From: Rhodoferax sp.
GTDB taxonomy: Bacteria; Pseudomonadota; Gammaproteobacteria; Burkholderiales; Burkholderiaceae_C
Direction: 5' to 3'
NCBI GenBank assembly: GCA_013791765.1
Contig: VMTC01000074.1
Coordinates: forward strand, 1 to 64,000
Length of the DNA stretch: 64,000 bases
Part shown: positions 16,314 to 23,335 of the stretch, piece by piece
Numbering within the stretch: position 1 is the first letter of the stretch
Layout: every line of letters starts with the position of its first letter
Made by a program: the position numbers and the translations under genes
The notes under the pieces: model-generated
The model's input: only the letters and a program-made list of their open reading frames with translations
The model's database searches: none
What the model was told of the DNA's origin: nothing

Positions 16314-17798
16314 ATGACCGCCAAATGCATCATGGTGCTGGGCACCACCAGCGGCGCCGGCAAGAGCTGGCTGACGACCGCGTTGTGCCGTTATTACGCC
16401 CGCCAGGGCCTCAAGGTGGCGCCCTTCAAGGCGCAGAACATGAGCAACAACGCGCGGGTGGTCGCCAGCGACCAGGGCTCGGGCGAAATCGGCAGCGCCC
16501 AATACTTTCAGGCGCTGGCCGCGCGCAGCGTGCCCGATGTGCGCATGAACCCGCTCTTGCTCAAGCCCGAGGCCGACACCCACAGCCAGGTGGTGCTGAT
16601 GGGGCGGGTCAGTAGCGCGCTCACCGCCATGCCTTGGCGCAGTCGCAGCAATCATGTATGGCCGCACATCACCGCCGCACTGGACGAACTGCGCTTTGAA
16701 AACGACGTGGTGGTGATCGAGGGTGCAGGCTCACCCGCCGAGATCAATTTGTCGGGCAGCGACATTGTCAATATGCGCGTGGCGCGCCATTGCGATGCGG
16801 CTTGCCTGCTGGTGACCGACATTGACCGGGGCGGTGCCTTTGCCCATCTGTATGGCACCTGGGCGCTCTTACCCGAGAGCGAGCGCGCCTTGATCAAAGG
16901 TTTTGTTTTAAACAAGTTTCGCGGTGATGCCGCGCTACTGGCCCCGGCGCCCCAGATGCTGCAAGACCTGACCCGTATTGCAACCGTGGCGACTTTGCCG
17001 ATGTGGTGGCAGCATGGTCTGCCCGAGGAAGACGGCGTGTTTGATGACAGAAGCACAGCATCCGGGGCCATCAAGCTGACGGTGGCCGTCATCGCCTACC
17101 CGCGCATCAGCAATCTGGACGAGTTTCAGCCGCTTAAAAATATTCCCGGACTGCGCCTGATGTGGGTGCGCAGCCCGGTTGAACTCTCTAGCCTGCGTGC
17201 CAGCGACTGGGTCATTCTGCCCGGCTCCAAAGCCACCAGCAGCGACCTGGCCTGGTTGCGCGCGCAGGGGCTCGATGCAGCGGTGGCCGCGCACGCAGGC
17301 CGCGGCGGGGCCGTGCTGGGTATCTGCGCTGGTCTGCAGATGCTGGGCCAGGCGCTGATTGACCCGCAGGGTGCAGGCGGCGACGCGCCGGGCCTCGGGT
17401 TGCTGCCGTTGGTGACGGTGTTTGAACTGGACAAGACCGTGCGCCATACGCAAGCCACGTTTTCTGACGGCATCGCCGCACCTTGGCAGGCCTTGGCCGG
17501 GGTGAGCGTGTCGGGCTACGAAATCCACCAGGGCATCACCCAGCCGCAGTCCACCCCAGCTACAGCGAGTGACGTGGCGCGTGCCGTCTTGCCGGGTGGT
17601 TTGGCCTGGCAGAACGCCACAGGCAATGTACTGGGCTTGTACCTGCATGGTTTGTTTGAAGACCCTGGCGCGTTGCAGGCGCTGTTTGGCGCCCAGTTGA
17701 ATGGCCCGGTGCCCACGCTGGACTTGGTGTTTGACCGCCTGGCCGACTTTATCGAGCTGCATTTTCAGCCGGGCGTTTTGCCGGGCTTGTTGGCCTGA
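16314..17798 (+). CDS. cbiP: Cobyric acid synthase (glutamine-hydrolysing)
   Basis: A 494-residue two-domain enzyme. The N-terminal dethiobiotin synthetase-like ATPase has GTTSGAGKSW near residue 9 and KAQNMSNNARV. The C-terminal class I glutamine amidotransferase domain has the nucleophile C338 in GICAGLQMLG and the catalytic H445 in YLHGLFEDPG. It amidates the b, d, e and g carboxylates of adenosylcobyrinic acid a,c-diamide. The start ATG 16314 gives MTAKCIMVLGTTSGAGKSW; a longer frame begins inside queD but is not family-like. Also named cobQ. Confidence 0.94.
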   Translation: MTAKCIMVLGTTSGAGKSWLTTALCRYYARQGLKVAPFKAQNMSNNARVVASDQGSGEIGSAQYFQALAARSVPDVRMNPLLLKPEADTHSQVVLMGRVSSALTAMPWRSRSNHVWPHITAALDELRFENDVVVIEGAGSPAEINLSGSDIVNMRVARHCDAACLLVTDIDRGGAFAHLYGTWALLPESERALIKGFVLNKFRGDAALLAPAPQMLQDLTRIATVATLPMWWQHGLPEEDGVFDDRSTASGAIKLTVAVIAYPRISNLDEFQPLKNIPGLRLMWVRSPVELSSLRASDWVILPGSKATSSDLAWLRAQGLDAAVAAHAGRGGAVLGICAGLQMLGQALIDPQGAGGDAPGLGLLPLVTVFELDKTVRHTQATFSDGIAAPWQALAGVSVSGYEIHQGITQPQSTPATASDVARAVLPGGLAWQNATGNVLGLYLHGLFEDPGALQALFGAQLNGPVPTLDLVFDRLADFIELHFQPGVLPGLLA

Positions 17799-17816
17799 CG
17801 GACCTGCCAACGGACC

Positions 17817-17981
17817 TAAGGGCTTGCCCACAAATAACATGCACATTTGGCTCGACACCTTTGGGCGCACTGCGTCGTTGCAAATCGCTTGTTTAGCAGA
17901 GCTAAACGGCGCGTTTTACGCCTAGCATTGCATCCCAAATCTGTCGGCCAAATGCACAGCTTATTCATGGACAAGCCCTAA
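17817..17981. mobile_element. MITE-like 165-bp imperfect inverted repeat
   Basis: The gap between cbiP and cobT is nearly filled by a structure with long imperfect terminal repeats. The left end TAAGGGCTTGCCCA is mirrored by the right end whose complement reads TTAGGGCTTGTCCA, and similarity continues for about 55 bases through GCACATTTGGC/GTGCATTTGGC and CTTTGGG/ATTTGGG. The centre holds a perfect GTTTAGC-AGA-GCTAAAC hairpin (17891-17907). No long frame fits a transposase. Size and ends suit a non-autonomous element or a REP-type structure. Confidence 0.6.
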
Positions 17982-18010
17982 CCGATTTGATTTATTAGCC
18001 AAGGAAACTT

Positions 18011-19099
18011 ATGACATTCACGCTTCCAACCCTCACCGATATTCGCAGCCCGGCTTTGACCCAGGCGCTACAGCACAAGATTGACCACAAGACCAAGCCG
18101 CTGGGCTCGCTCGGGCGGTTGGAGTCTCTGGCCTTGCAATTGGGTGAAATTCTGGGCACGGACGCCCCCGCGCTGATCGAGCCGCAACTGGTGGTGTTTG
18201 CCGGCGACCACGGCTTGGCCGCCCGCGGCGTGTCGGCGTTCCCCAGTGACGTGAGCTGGCAGATGGTGGAAAATTTTCTGGCCGGTGGCGCCGCCGTCAG
18301 CGTGTTCTCACGCCTGCATAACATCGCACTCACGGTGGTGGACTGCGGTGTCAACCATGATTTTTTGGCCGGTTTGCCAGCCGGCAGCCAGCGCCCGGGT
18401 CTGCAGGTGCGCAAGGTGCAGGGTGGCGAACAAGGCACGGCAGACTCCAGCGTGCAAGCCGCCATGACCGCGCTGCAGTGTCAGCAGGCGATTCAAAACG
18501 GCATGGCCCTGGTCAAAGCCTTGCCCGGCAACGCGCTGCTGCTGGGCGAAATGGGCATTGGCAACACCTCGGCGGCATCGCTCTTGCTCTCTCGCTTGGC
18601 TGGTCTGGAGATAGAAGTCTGCACCGGCGCGGGTACCGGGCTGGATGCGCCTGCGGTGCAGCGCAAGGCAGCGATTTTGCGGGAAGTACTGGCGCGCCAC
18701 CCGGATGCAAAAGAGCCGTTGGCGGCTTTGGGCGCCTTAGGTGGTTTTGAAATTGCCACCATGGTCGGTGCCGTGCTGCAAGCCGCCTTTGAACGCCGCG
18801 TGATTGTGGTGGATGGCTTCATTGCCTCCAGCGCCGTGCTGGTCGCTCACGCCTTGCAGCCGCTGGTGCTGCAGGCTTGTGTGTTTGCACACCGCTCGGG
18901 CGAGCGAGGCCATGAATTCATGTTGCAGCACTTGGGTGTGCAGGCGCTCTTGGACCTGGGTTTGCGCCTGGGCGAAGGCTCGGGCGCGGCATTGGCCTGG
19001 CCGCTGTTGCTCTCAAGCTGCGCCATGCTGCGCGAGATGGCCAGTTTTGAGTCGGCCGGGGTGTCGGAGAAGGCCGATGCGCAAGCCGAAAGGGTTTGA
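18011..19099 (+). CDS. cobT: Nicotinate-nucleotide--dimethylbenzimidazole phosphoribosyltransferase
   Basis: A 362-residue CobT. Family blocks are KTKPLGSLGRLESLALQLG, VVFAGDHGLAARGVSAFPSD, VVDCGVNHDF, LLLGEMGIGNTSAAS, CTGAGTGLD and, near the C-terminus, LGEGSGAALAWPLL with the likely catalytic base E322. It transfers phosphoribose from nicotinate mononucleotide to dimethylbenzimidazole, giving alpha-ribazole phosphate for CobS. A new transcription start is possible, because the MITE-like element separates it from cbiP. Confidence 0.95.
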   Translation: MTFTLPTLTDIRSPALTQALQHKIDHKTKPLGSLGRLESLALQLGEILGTDAPALIEPQLVVFAGDHGLAARGVSAFPSDVSWQMVENFLAGGAAVSVFSRLHNIALTVVDCGVNHDFLAGLPAGSQRPGLQVRKVQGGEQGTADSSVQAAMTALQCQQAIQNGMALVKALPGNALLLGEMGIGNTSAASLLLSRLAGLEIEVCTGAGTGLDAPAVQRKAAILREVLARHPDAKEPLAALGALGGFEIATMVGAVLQAAFERRVIVVDGFIASSAVLVAHALQPLVLQACVFAHRSGERGHEFMLQHLGVQALLDLGLRLGEGSGAALAWPLLLSSCAMLREMASFESAGVSEKADAQAERV

Positions 19100-19184
19100 C
19101 CAGAGTGTTAACGGGTGGCCCACCCGCACCGTTTACATTTTTGATTAACTTGAAGCAACAGCACGTGATGCCCGCGCGTTCAGT

Positions 19185-19301
19185 TTTAACCCGCAGCGCG
19201 CGCTGGGTGTCTGACTCCGCGAATGTCCCCCGGCTCGGGCTCCGCCCAAGCCTCCTCCTTGACTTCGCTGCATCAGACACCCAACGCACGCCGCTAGCCG
19301 C
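19185..19301. repeat. Tandem inverted-repeat unit 1 (117 bp)
   Basis: The unit begins TTTAACCCGCAGCGCGCG and ends CGCTAGCCGC. Inside, the arms GCGCTGGGTGTCTGA (19200-19214) and TCAGACACCCAACGC (19273-19287) pair with one mismatch around a GC-rich centre containing CCCCCGGCTCGGGC. Confidence 0.85.
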
Positions 19302-19418
19302 TTTAACCCGCAGCGCGCGCTGGGTGTCTGACTGCGCGAATGTCCCCCGGCTCGGGCACCGCCCAAGCCTCCGCCTTGACTTCGTTGCATCAGACACCCA
19401 ACGCACGCCGCTAGCCGC
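19302..19418. repeat. Tandem inverted-repeat unit 2 (117 bp)
   Basis: Direct head-to-tail copy of unit 1, differing at 4 of 117 positions by my count and starting immediately where unit 1 ends. The same inverted arms are preserved. Confidence 0.85.
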
Positions 19419-19519
19419 TGTCGCTGCCGGGGCGATTTCATTGACCGGGGGGAGATTGGCCATGGCAGTTCACTGCTCTTGCCAACACCGTGCCTCTTTT
19501 GCCTGACTGCGATTACTTC

Positions 19520-20362
19520 ATGAGCCAATTCATCCGCCACTACCTGCTGAGTTTGCAGTTTTTCACCCGCATTCCGGTCACTGGGCGGCTGGCCAACTGG
19601 GTGGGGTTCAGCCCGGCCATGCTGCGGGCCAGTGCTGGGCACTTTCCGGGTGTGGGCGTGCTGGTTGGCGCCTTGGTGGCGGGGTTCACGGTACTGCTGC
19701 TGATGACGTTGCCCTCCACCGGGTCAGCCCCGCTCGTGGCGGCGGCGCTGGGTACCGCTTTGGGCGTGCTGATCACCGGGGCGTTTCATGAAGATGGCCT
19801 GGCCGATGTGTTCGACGGTCTGGGCGGCAGTGCCGAGCGTGACCGGGCGCTGGTCATCATGAAAGACTCGCGCGTGGGCGCGTTTGGCGCTATCGCGGTG
19901 ATGCTGGCGTTGCTGTGCAAGGTGGCGCTGCTGGCGCTGCTGGGAGACGTGAGTGCGCCTTTGATGGTGGCGGCGCTGTTTGCCGCGCAGGTGGTCTCGC
20001 GCACCTGGCCGCTGCTGACGATTCGGCTGATGCCGCATGTGGGCGACGCGGCGGGTTCCAAGTCGAAACCGCTGGCCGATCAAATCGGTGCGGCGGCCTT
20101 GATGACCGGCTTTATATGGTGTTTTATGGCGCTAGCCCTCGTCATTTATGCGCAGGCAGCTGCTGAATTTATAGTGATCACTTTAGCTGGTTCCGATCTG
20201 TTGCAGGCGTTAGCGGGCGCCGTGCTGGCGTCTTTGGTGGCGTGGGCGGTGATGGCGCGCTGGTTCTGGCGTCGCCTCGGTGGCTTTACCGGCGACTGCC
20301 TGGGCGCCACGCAGCAGGTGTGCGAACTCGCCTTCTACCTCGGGCTGGCGCTGAGCCTGTGA
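19520..20362 (+). CDS. cobS: Adenosylcobinamide-GDP ribazoletransferase (cobalamin synthase)
   Basis: A 280-residue polytopic inner-membrane protein. Diagnostic blocks are SLQFFTRIPV near the N-terminus, GAFHEDGLADVFDGLGG (metal-binding aspartates), KDSRVGAFGA and CLGATQQVCEL near the end. It joins adenosylcobinamide-GDP with alpha-ribazole or its phosphate, the last major step. Residues about 198-220 (IWCFMALALVIYAQAAAEFIVI) come from a dispersed repeat copy that reads as a hydrophobic, helix-compatible stretch. An alternative ATG at 19490 would add ten residues; 19520 fits family N-termini better. Confidence 0.93.
   Translation: MSQFIRHYLLSLQFFTRIPVTGRLANWVGFSPAMLRASAGHFPGVGVLVGALVAGFTVLLLMTLPSTGSAPLVAAALGTALGVLITGAFHEDGLADVFDGLGGSAERDRALVIMKDSRVGAFGAIAVMLALLCKVALLALLGDVSAPLMVAALFAAQVVSRTWPLLTIRLMPHVGDAAGSKSKPLADQIGAAALMTGFIWCFMALALVIYAQAAAEFIVITLAGSDLLQALAGAVLASLVAWAVMARWFWRRLGGFTGDCLGATQQVCELAFYLGLALSL
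20112..20178 (+). repeat. Dispersed GCCC-N19-AGCT element, copy 5
   Basis: Forward copy in cobS: GGCGCTAGCCC, 19 bases, AGCTGCTG, ending TTTATAGTG. Same reading frame (GCG CTA GCC CTC) as copies 2, 4 and 7. Confidence 0.78.
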
Positions 20363-20379
20363 CCGAAGGTGGCGCGGGC

Positions 20380-20922
20380 ATGAAACTGTGGCTGGTGCGC
20401 CATGCGCAGCCTTTGATTGCGCCGGGCGTTTGTTACGGTGCCCTTGACGTCGCTGCTGACGAGCAGGCGACGCAGCAGGCGGCTCTTGAGTTGGCCGCGA
20501 TCCTGCCGCCGCGTCTGCAGGTGATCTCGTCACCACTACAAAGATGTGAGCTGCTTACGCAATATCTACGGGGGCTACGGCCTGATTTTGAATATAAAAC
20601 TGATGCGCGTCTGGCGGAGATGGATTTTGGCTGTTGGGAAGGGCAGCGCTGGGATGGCATCCCGCCAGCCGCTTTTGAGTGCTGGACGGCAGATTTTGCT
20701 GGTCATCGCTTTGGCGGCAAAGAGAGTGCTTCTGAGTTCATGCAGCGCGTGGCAAGCGCGTGGGACGAAGCCCAGCGCTTGGGCGTCGAGACCGTTTGGG
20801 TGACGCACGCGGGGGTGATTCGTGCTGCTACCTTGCTGGCGCGCGGTGTGCGCCAGGTGGCGCAGGCGGATCAGTGGCCGCGCGAGGCACCGGGCTTTGG
20901 AGGCTGGTGTCGCGTGGACTGA
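20380..20922 (+). CDS. cobC: Alpha-ribazole phosphatase (histidine phosphatase family)
   Basis: A 180-residue phosphoglycerate mutase-like phosphatase. The phosphohistidine motif is LVRHAQP with R7-H8 (RHA replacing the usual RHG), followed by SSPLQRCELL, the LAEMDFGCWEG block and the second catalytic histidine H143 in VTHAGVIRA. It removes the 5'-phosphate of alpha-ribazole phosphate or of adenosylcobalamin phosphate. The ATG at 20380 starts MKLWLVRHAQP; a GTG at 20359 overlapping the cobS stop is also in frame. A dispersed repeat encodes residues 52-74 (LQRCELLTQYLRGLRPDF), including part of the conserved phosphatase S-x-L-x-R region. Confidence 0.88.
   Translation: MKLWLVRHAQPLIAPGVCYGALDVAADEQATQQAALELAAILPPRLQVISSPLQRCELLTQYLRGLRPDFEYKTDARLAEMDFGCWEGQRWDGIPPAAFECWTADFAGHRFGGKESASEFMQRVASAWDEAQRLGVETVWVTHAGVIRAATLLARGVRQVAQADQWPREAPGFGGWCRVD
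20534..20600 (-). repeat. Dispersed GCCC-N19-AGCT element, copy 6
   Basis: Reverse-oriented copy in cobC. On the minus strand: AATCAGGCCGTAGCCC, 19 bases, AGCTCACA, then TTTGTAG. Read in the same codon frame as copy 1. Confidence 0.75.
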
Positions 20923-21127
20923 CACGGATGGAGATGAAGATTTTAGTTTTGTACCCGTGTGTCAAAATGACGTGCAACCCCACCGTTCAGGCGCTTTTCA
21001 TTCCGTCTATCGCAGCTCCCACTGAATCCACCCGCATCAACCTGCGCACAAGGCGCTCAAGAAGCCCGACGCGCTGGACTCTTGATTGACAGTCAACACA
21101 GCTGACAAGCACCGCCGCGAAGCATCC

Positions 21128-22570
21128 ATGAACCTGGACTACCCCACCCTCGACGCGCTGCGCCGCCAGCACCCGGCCTGGCGCTTGCTGGTGGCCGACC
21201 ATGCGCCGCTGATCGCCAGTTTTCTGCAGCGCACCTTTGTAGAGCCCAACGTGCGCATCATGGCGCAGTCTGCCCTGGTGGAGGCGCTGGAAGACACGCT
21301 GTTTGGCCTGCGCGAGCAACTGGGCGAGCAGGCTTTTCCCAAAGGCGCATCCGAGTACCTCAACGACTGGGCCGCTCCCGAGCGCGGCTGGCTGCGCAAG
21401 TTTTATCCACCGGGCAGCGACGAGGTTCACTTTGACCTGACCCCGGCCACCGAGCGCGCCTTGAGTTGGCTCTCGGGCTTGACCGACCGCGCTTTTGTCG
21501 GCACCGAGTCGCGCCTGCTCACACTGTTTGACCTGCTGCAGCAAATGCGCCAGGGCAGCGAGACCGACCCGCAACTTCGTGTGGCCGAGTTGCACAGGCG
21601 CCGTGATGCGATAGACCTTGAGATTGCCCGCGTGTTGGCCGGTGAGATGCCGCTCCTGGACGACACCGCGCTGCGTGAGCGCTTCATGCATTTTTCTGCG
21701 CTGGCGCGCGAACTGCTGACTGACTTTCGGGAGGTGGAGCACAACTTTCGCAGCCTCGACCGCAGTGTGCGCGAGCGCATTGCCCTGTGGCAGGGCGCCA
21801 AGGGTGCGCTACTGCAAAGTATTTTGGGCGAACGCGACGCCATTGCGGAGTCGGACCAGGGCAAGAGCTTTCGCGCGTTTTGGGACTTTTTGATGTCGCA
21901 GCAGCGCCAGGAAGAGCTCACGGCCCTGTTAGAGGCGGTGATGGCGCTGCCGCCGGTGGCCGAGTTGCACCCCGACCCGCGCTTGAGGCGCGTGCACTAC
22001 GACTGGTTGGATGCCGGAGAGCACGCGCAGGCCACCGTGGCGCTGCTGTCACAGCAGTTGCGCCGTTTTCTGGACGACCAGGCCTGGCTGGAAAACCGCC
22101 GCATCATGGACCTGGTGCGCTCAATCGAGGCGCGTGCGCTGGCCGTGCGCGGCGCGCCCCCTGCGGGCGACTTCATGGCGATGGACGACTTGAGCCCCAG
22201 CGTGAGCCTGCCGATGGAGCGCCCGCTGTACAACCCGCCGGCCAAGCTGGTGCTGGACAAGCTCACACTGTTGGCCGGCGAAGGCGATCTGGACACCACA
22301 GCTTTGTTCGATCAGGTTCGGGTCGACAAGGCGCTGCTGGCCGGCCAGGTGCGCCAGATGCTGCAAGAGCGCGCGCAGGTGACTTTGAGCGAACTGTTGG
22401 CCGCGCACCCGCTGCAGCACGGGCTGGGCGAGCTGGTGGCCTATTTGCAGTTGGCCAGCGAATCCGCGCACGCCGTGGTGGACGACAGCGTGCTGGACGT
22501 CGTGCAATGGCGCAACGCCCAGGGCAACCGCCAGGCGCAGCTGCCGCGCGTTATTTTTGTCAAGGAATAG
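21128..22570 (+). CDS. jetA: Wadjet type I subunit JetA (DUF3375, kleisin-like)
   Basis: A 480-residue protein of the DUF3375 family (MNLDYPTLDALRRQHPAWRLL; YLNDWAAPERGWLRKFYPPG; LSWLSGLTDRAFVGTESRL). In Wadjet systems JetA is the kleisin/MukF-like subunit that links the two SMC-like JetC heads. JetABCD loads on DNA, extrudes loops and cleaves closed circular plasmids. The ATG at 21128 follows CATCC without a strong ribosome site; ATG 21086 would extend it by 14 residues. It begins the four-gene jet operon, three bases before jetB, and is separated from cobC by 205 bp. Confidence 0.9.
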   Translation: MNLDYPTLDALRRQHPAWRLLVADHAPLIASFLQRTFVEPNVRIMAQSALVEALEDTLFGLREQLGEQAFPKGASEYLNDWAAPERGWLRKFYPPGSDEVHFDLTPATERALSWLSGLTDRAFVGTESRLLTLFDLLQQMRQGSETDPQLRVAELHRRRDAIDLEIARVLAGEMPLLDDTALRERFMHFSALARELLTDFREVEHNFRSLDRSVRERIALWQGAKGALLQSILGERDAIAESDQGKSFRAFWDFLMSQQRQEELTALLEAVMALPPVAELHPDPRLRRVHYDWLDAGEHAQATVALLSQQLRRFLDDQAWLENRRIMDLVRSIEARALAVRGAPPAGDFMAMDDLSPSVSLPMERPLYNPPAKLVLDKLTLLAGEGDLDTTALFDQVRVDKALLAGQVRQMLQERAQVTLSELLAAHPLQHGLGELVAYLQLASESAHAVVDDSVLDVVQWRNAQGNRQAQLPRVIFVKE

Positions 22571-22573
22571 AGC

Positions 22574-23335
22574 ATGCAAGCGAATCCAACGCCTCCCTTT
22601 GATGACCTGTTTGGAATGCCTGAAGGCTTGCCAGAGCCTTTCTCAAAGTCTTTACCAGAATTTAAGCCAAATCAGCCTCTAGCCCACATAGATACTGTGC
22701 GAGCAGCTATTAATATTGAGTCATCCTCGGCAGCCTACGACCTCACCGGCGTGGTGGTGCCACTGCTCAAAAGCGTGCTTTACCGCGATGCTGATCCGGC
22801 TTTGTGGGCGGCACTGATCGAACTGCAGGCGCGTGTGCGCGACTATGTGGCGGTGCTGTCACTGGACTTGGTGCTGGACGAATCCGAAGGCTATGCGTTT
22901 TTGAAAGCCCGCCCGGAACCCGAGGATGAAGCTGCTTTCAAGCCGCCGCGCCTGGTGGCCCGGCGCCCCTTGAGCTTTCAGCTCAGCCTGTTGCTGGCGC
23001 TGTTGCGCAAAAAATTGGTCGAGTTTGACGCCAGCGGTGCCGACACCCGGCTGGTGCTCTCACTCGAGGCGGTGGTGGAACTGGTGCGGGTGTTTTCACC
23101 CGCCAACGCCAATGAGGCGCGACTGATGGACCAGGTTCAGGCGCAGCTCAATAAGCTGGTTGATCTGGGTTTTGTGCGCAAGCTCAAAGCGGCCAGCGGC
23201 CGTGTTGCCCTGCCTGACTATGAAGTGCAGCGCATCCTCAAAGCCTTTGTCGATGCGCAGTGGCTGGCCGACCTGGACGCGCGGCTGGCGCAATATCAGG
23301 CGCATATGTCGCAAGCGGGGGAACAGGATGAATGA
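22574..23335 (+). CDS. jetB: Wadjet type I subunit JetB (DUF4194, MukE-like)
   Basis: A 253-residue DUF4194 protein: winged-helix MukE-like core with [37 protein letters not shown] and [19 protein letters not shown], and a C-terminal [17 protein letters not shown]. JetB associates with JetA and JetC in the Wadjet complex. The N-terminal linker at residues 29-48 ([20 protein letters not shown]) is encoded by a dispersed repeat copy, lying just before the conserved core. It overlaps jetC by 8 bases. Confidence 0.9.
   Translation: MQANPTPPFDDLFGMPEGLPEPFSKSLPEFKPNQPLAHIDTVRAAINIESSSAAYDLTGVVVPLLKSVLYRDADPALWAALIELQARVRDYVAVLSLDLVLDESEGYAFLKARPEPEDEAAFKPPRLVARRPLSFQLSLLLALLRKKLVEFDASGADTRLVLSLEAVVELVRVFSPANANEARLMDQVQAQLNKLVDLGFVRKLKAASGRVALPDYEVQRILKAFVDAQWLADLDARLAQYQAHMSQAGEQDE
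22660..22718 (+). repeat. Dispersed GCCC-N19-AGCT element, copy 7
   Basis: Forward copy in jetB: AATCAGCCTCTAGCCC, 19 bases, AGCTATTA, ending TATTGAGTC. Frame CCT CTA GCC CAC, as in cobU. Confidence 0.8.

Larger units (their letters stand above)
19100..19519. other. 420-bp non-coding region between cobT and cobS
   Basis: Apart from the tandem 117-bp inverted-repeat units (19185-19418, listed separately) I see no gene. Frames on both strands arise from the repeats and have no recognisable product. The last 80 bases lead into cobS. Confidence 0.6.

Noticed and set aside
17701..17925. Small forward frame over the MITE-like element
   Set aside because: It begins inside cbiP and ends in the inverted repeat; no ribosome site or known product.
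19096..19506. Overlapping frames over the tandem repeats
   Set aside because: They are open only because the 117-bp unit length is a multiple of three (39 codons), so the same frame repeats; no start context or family match.
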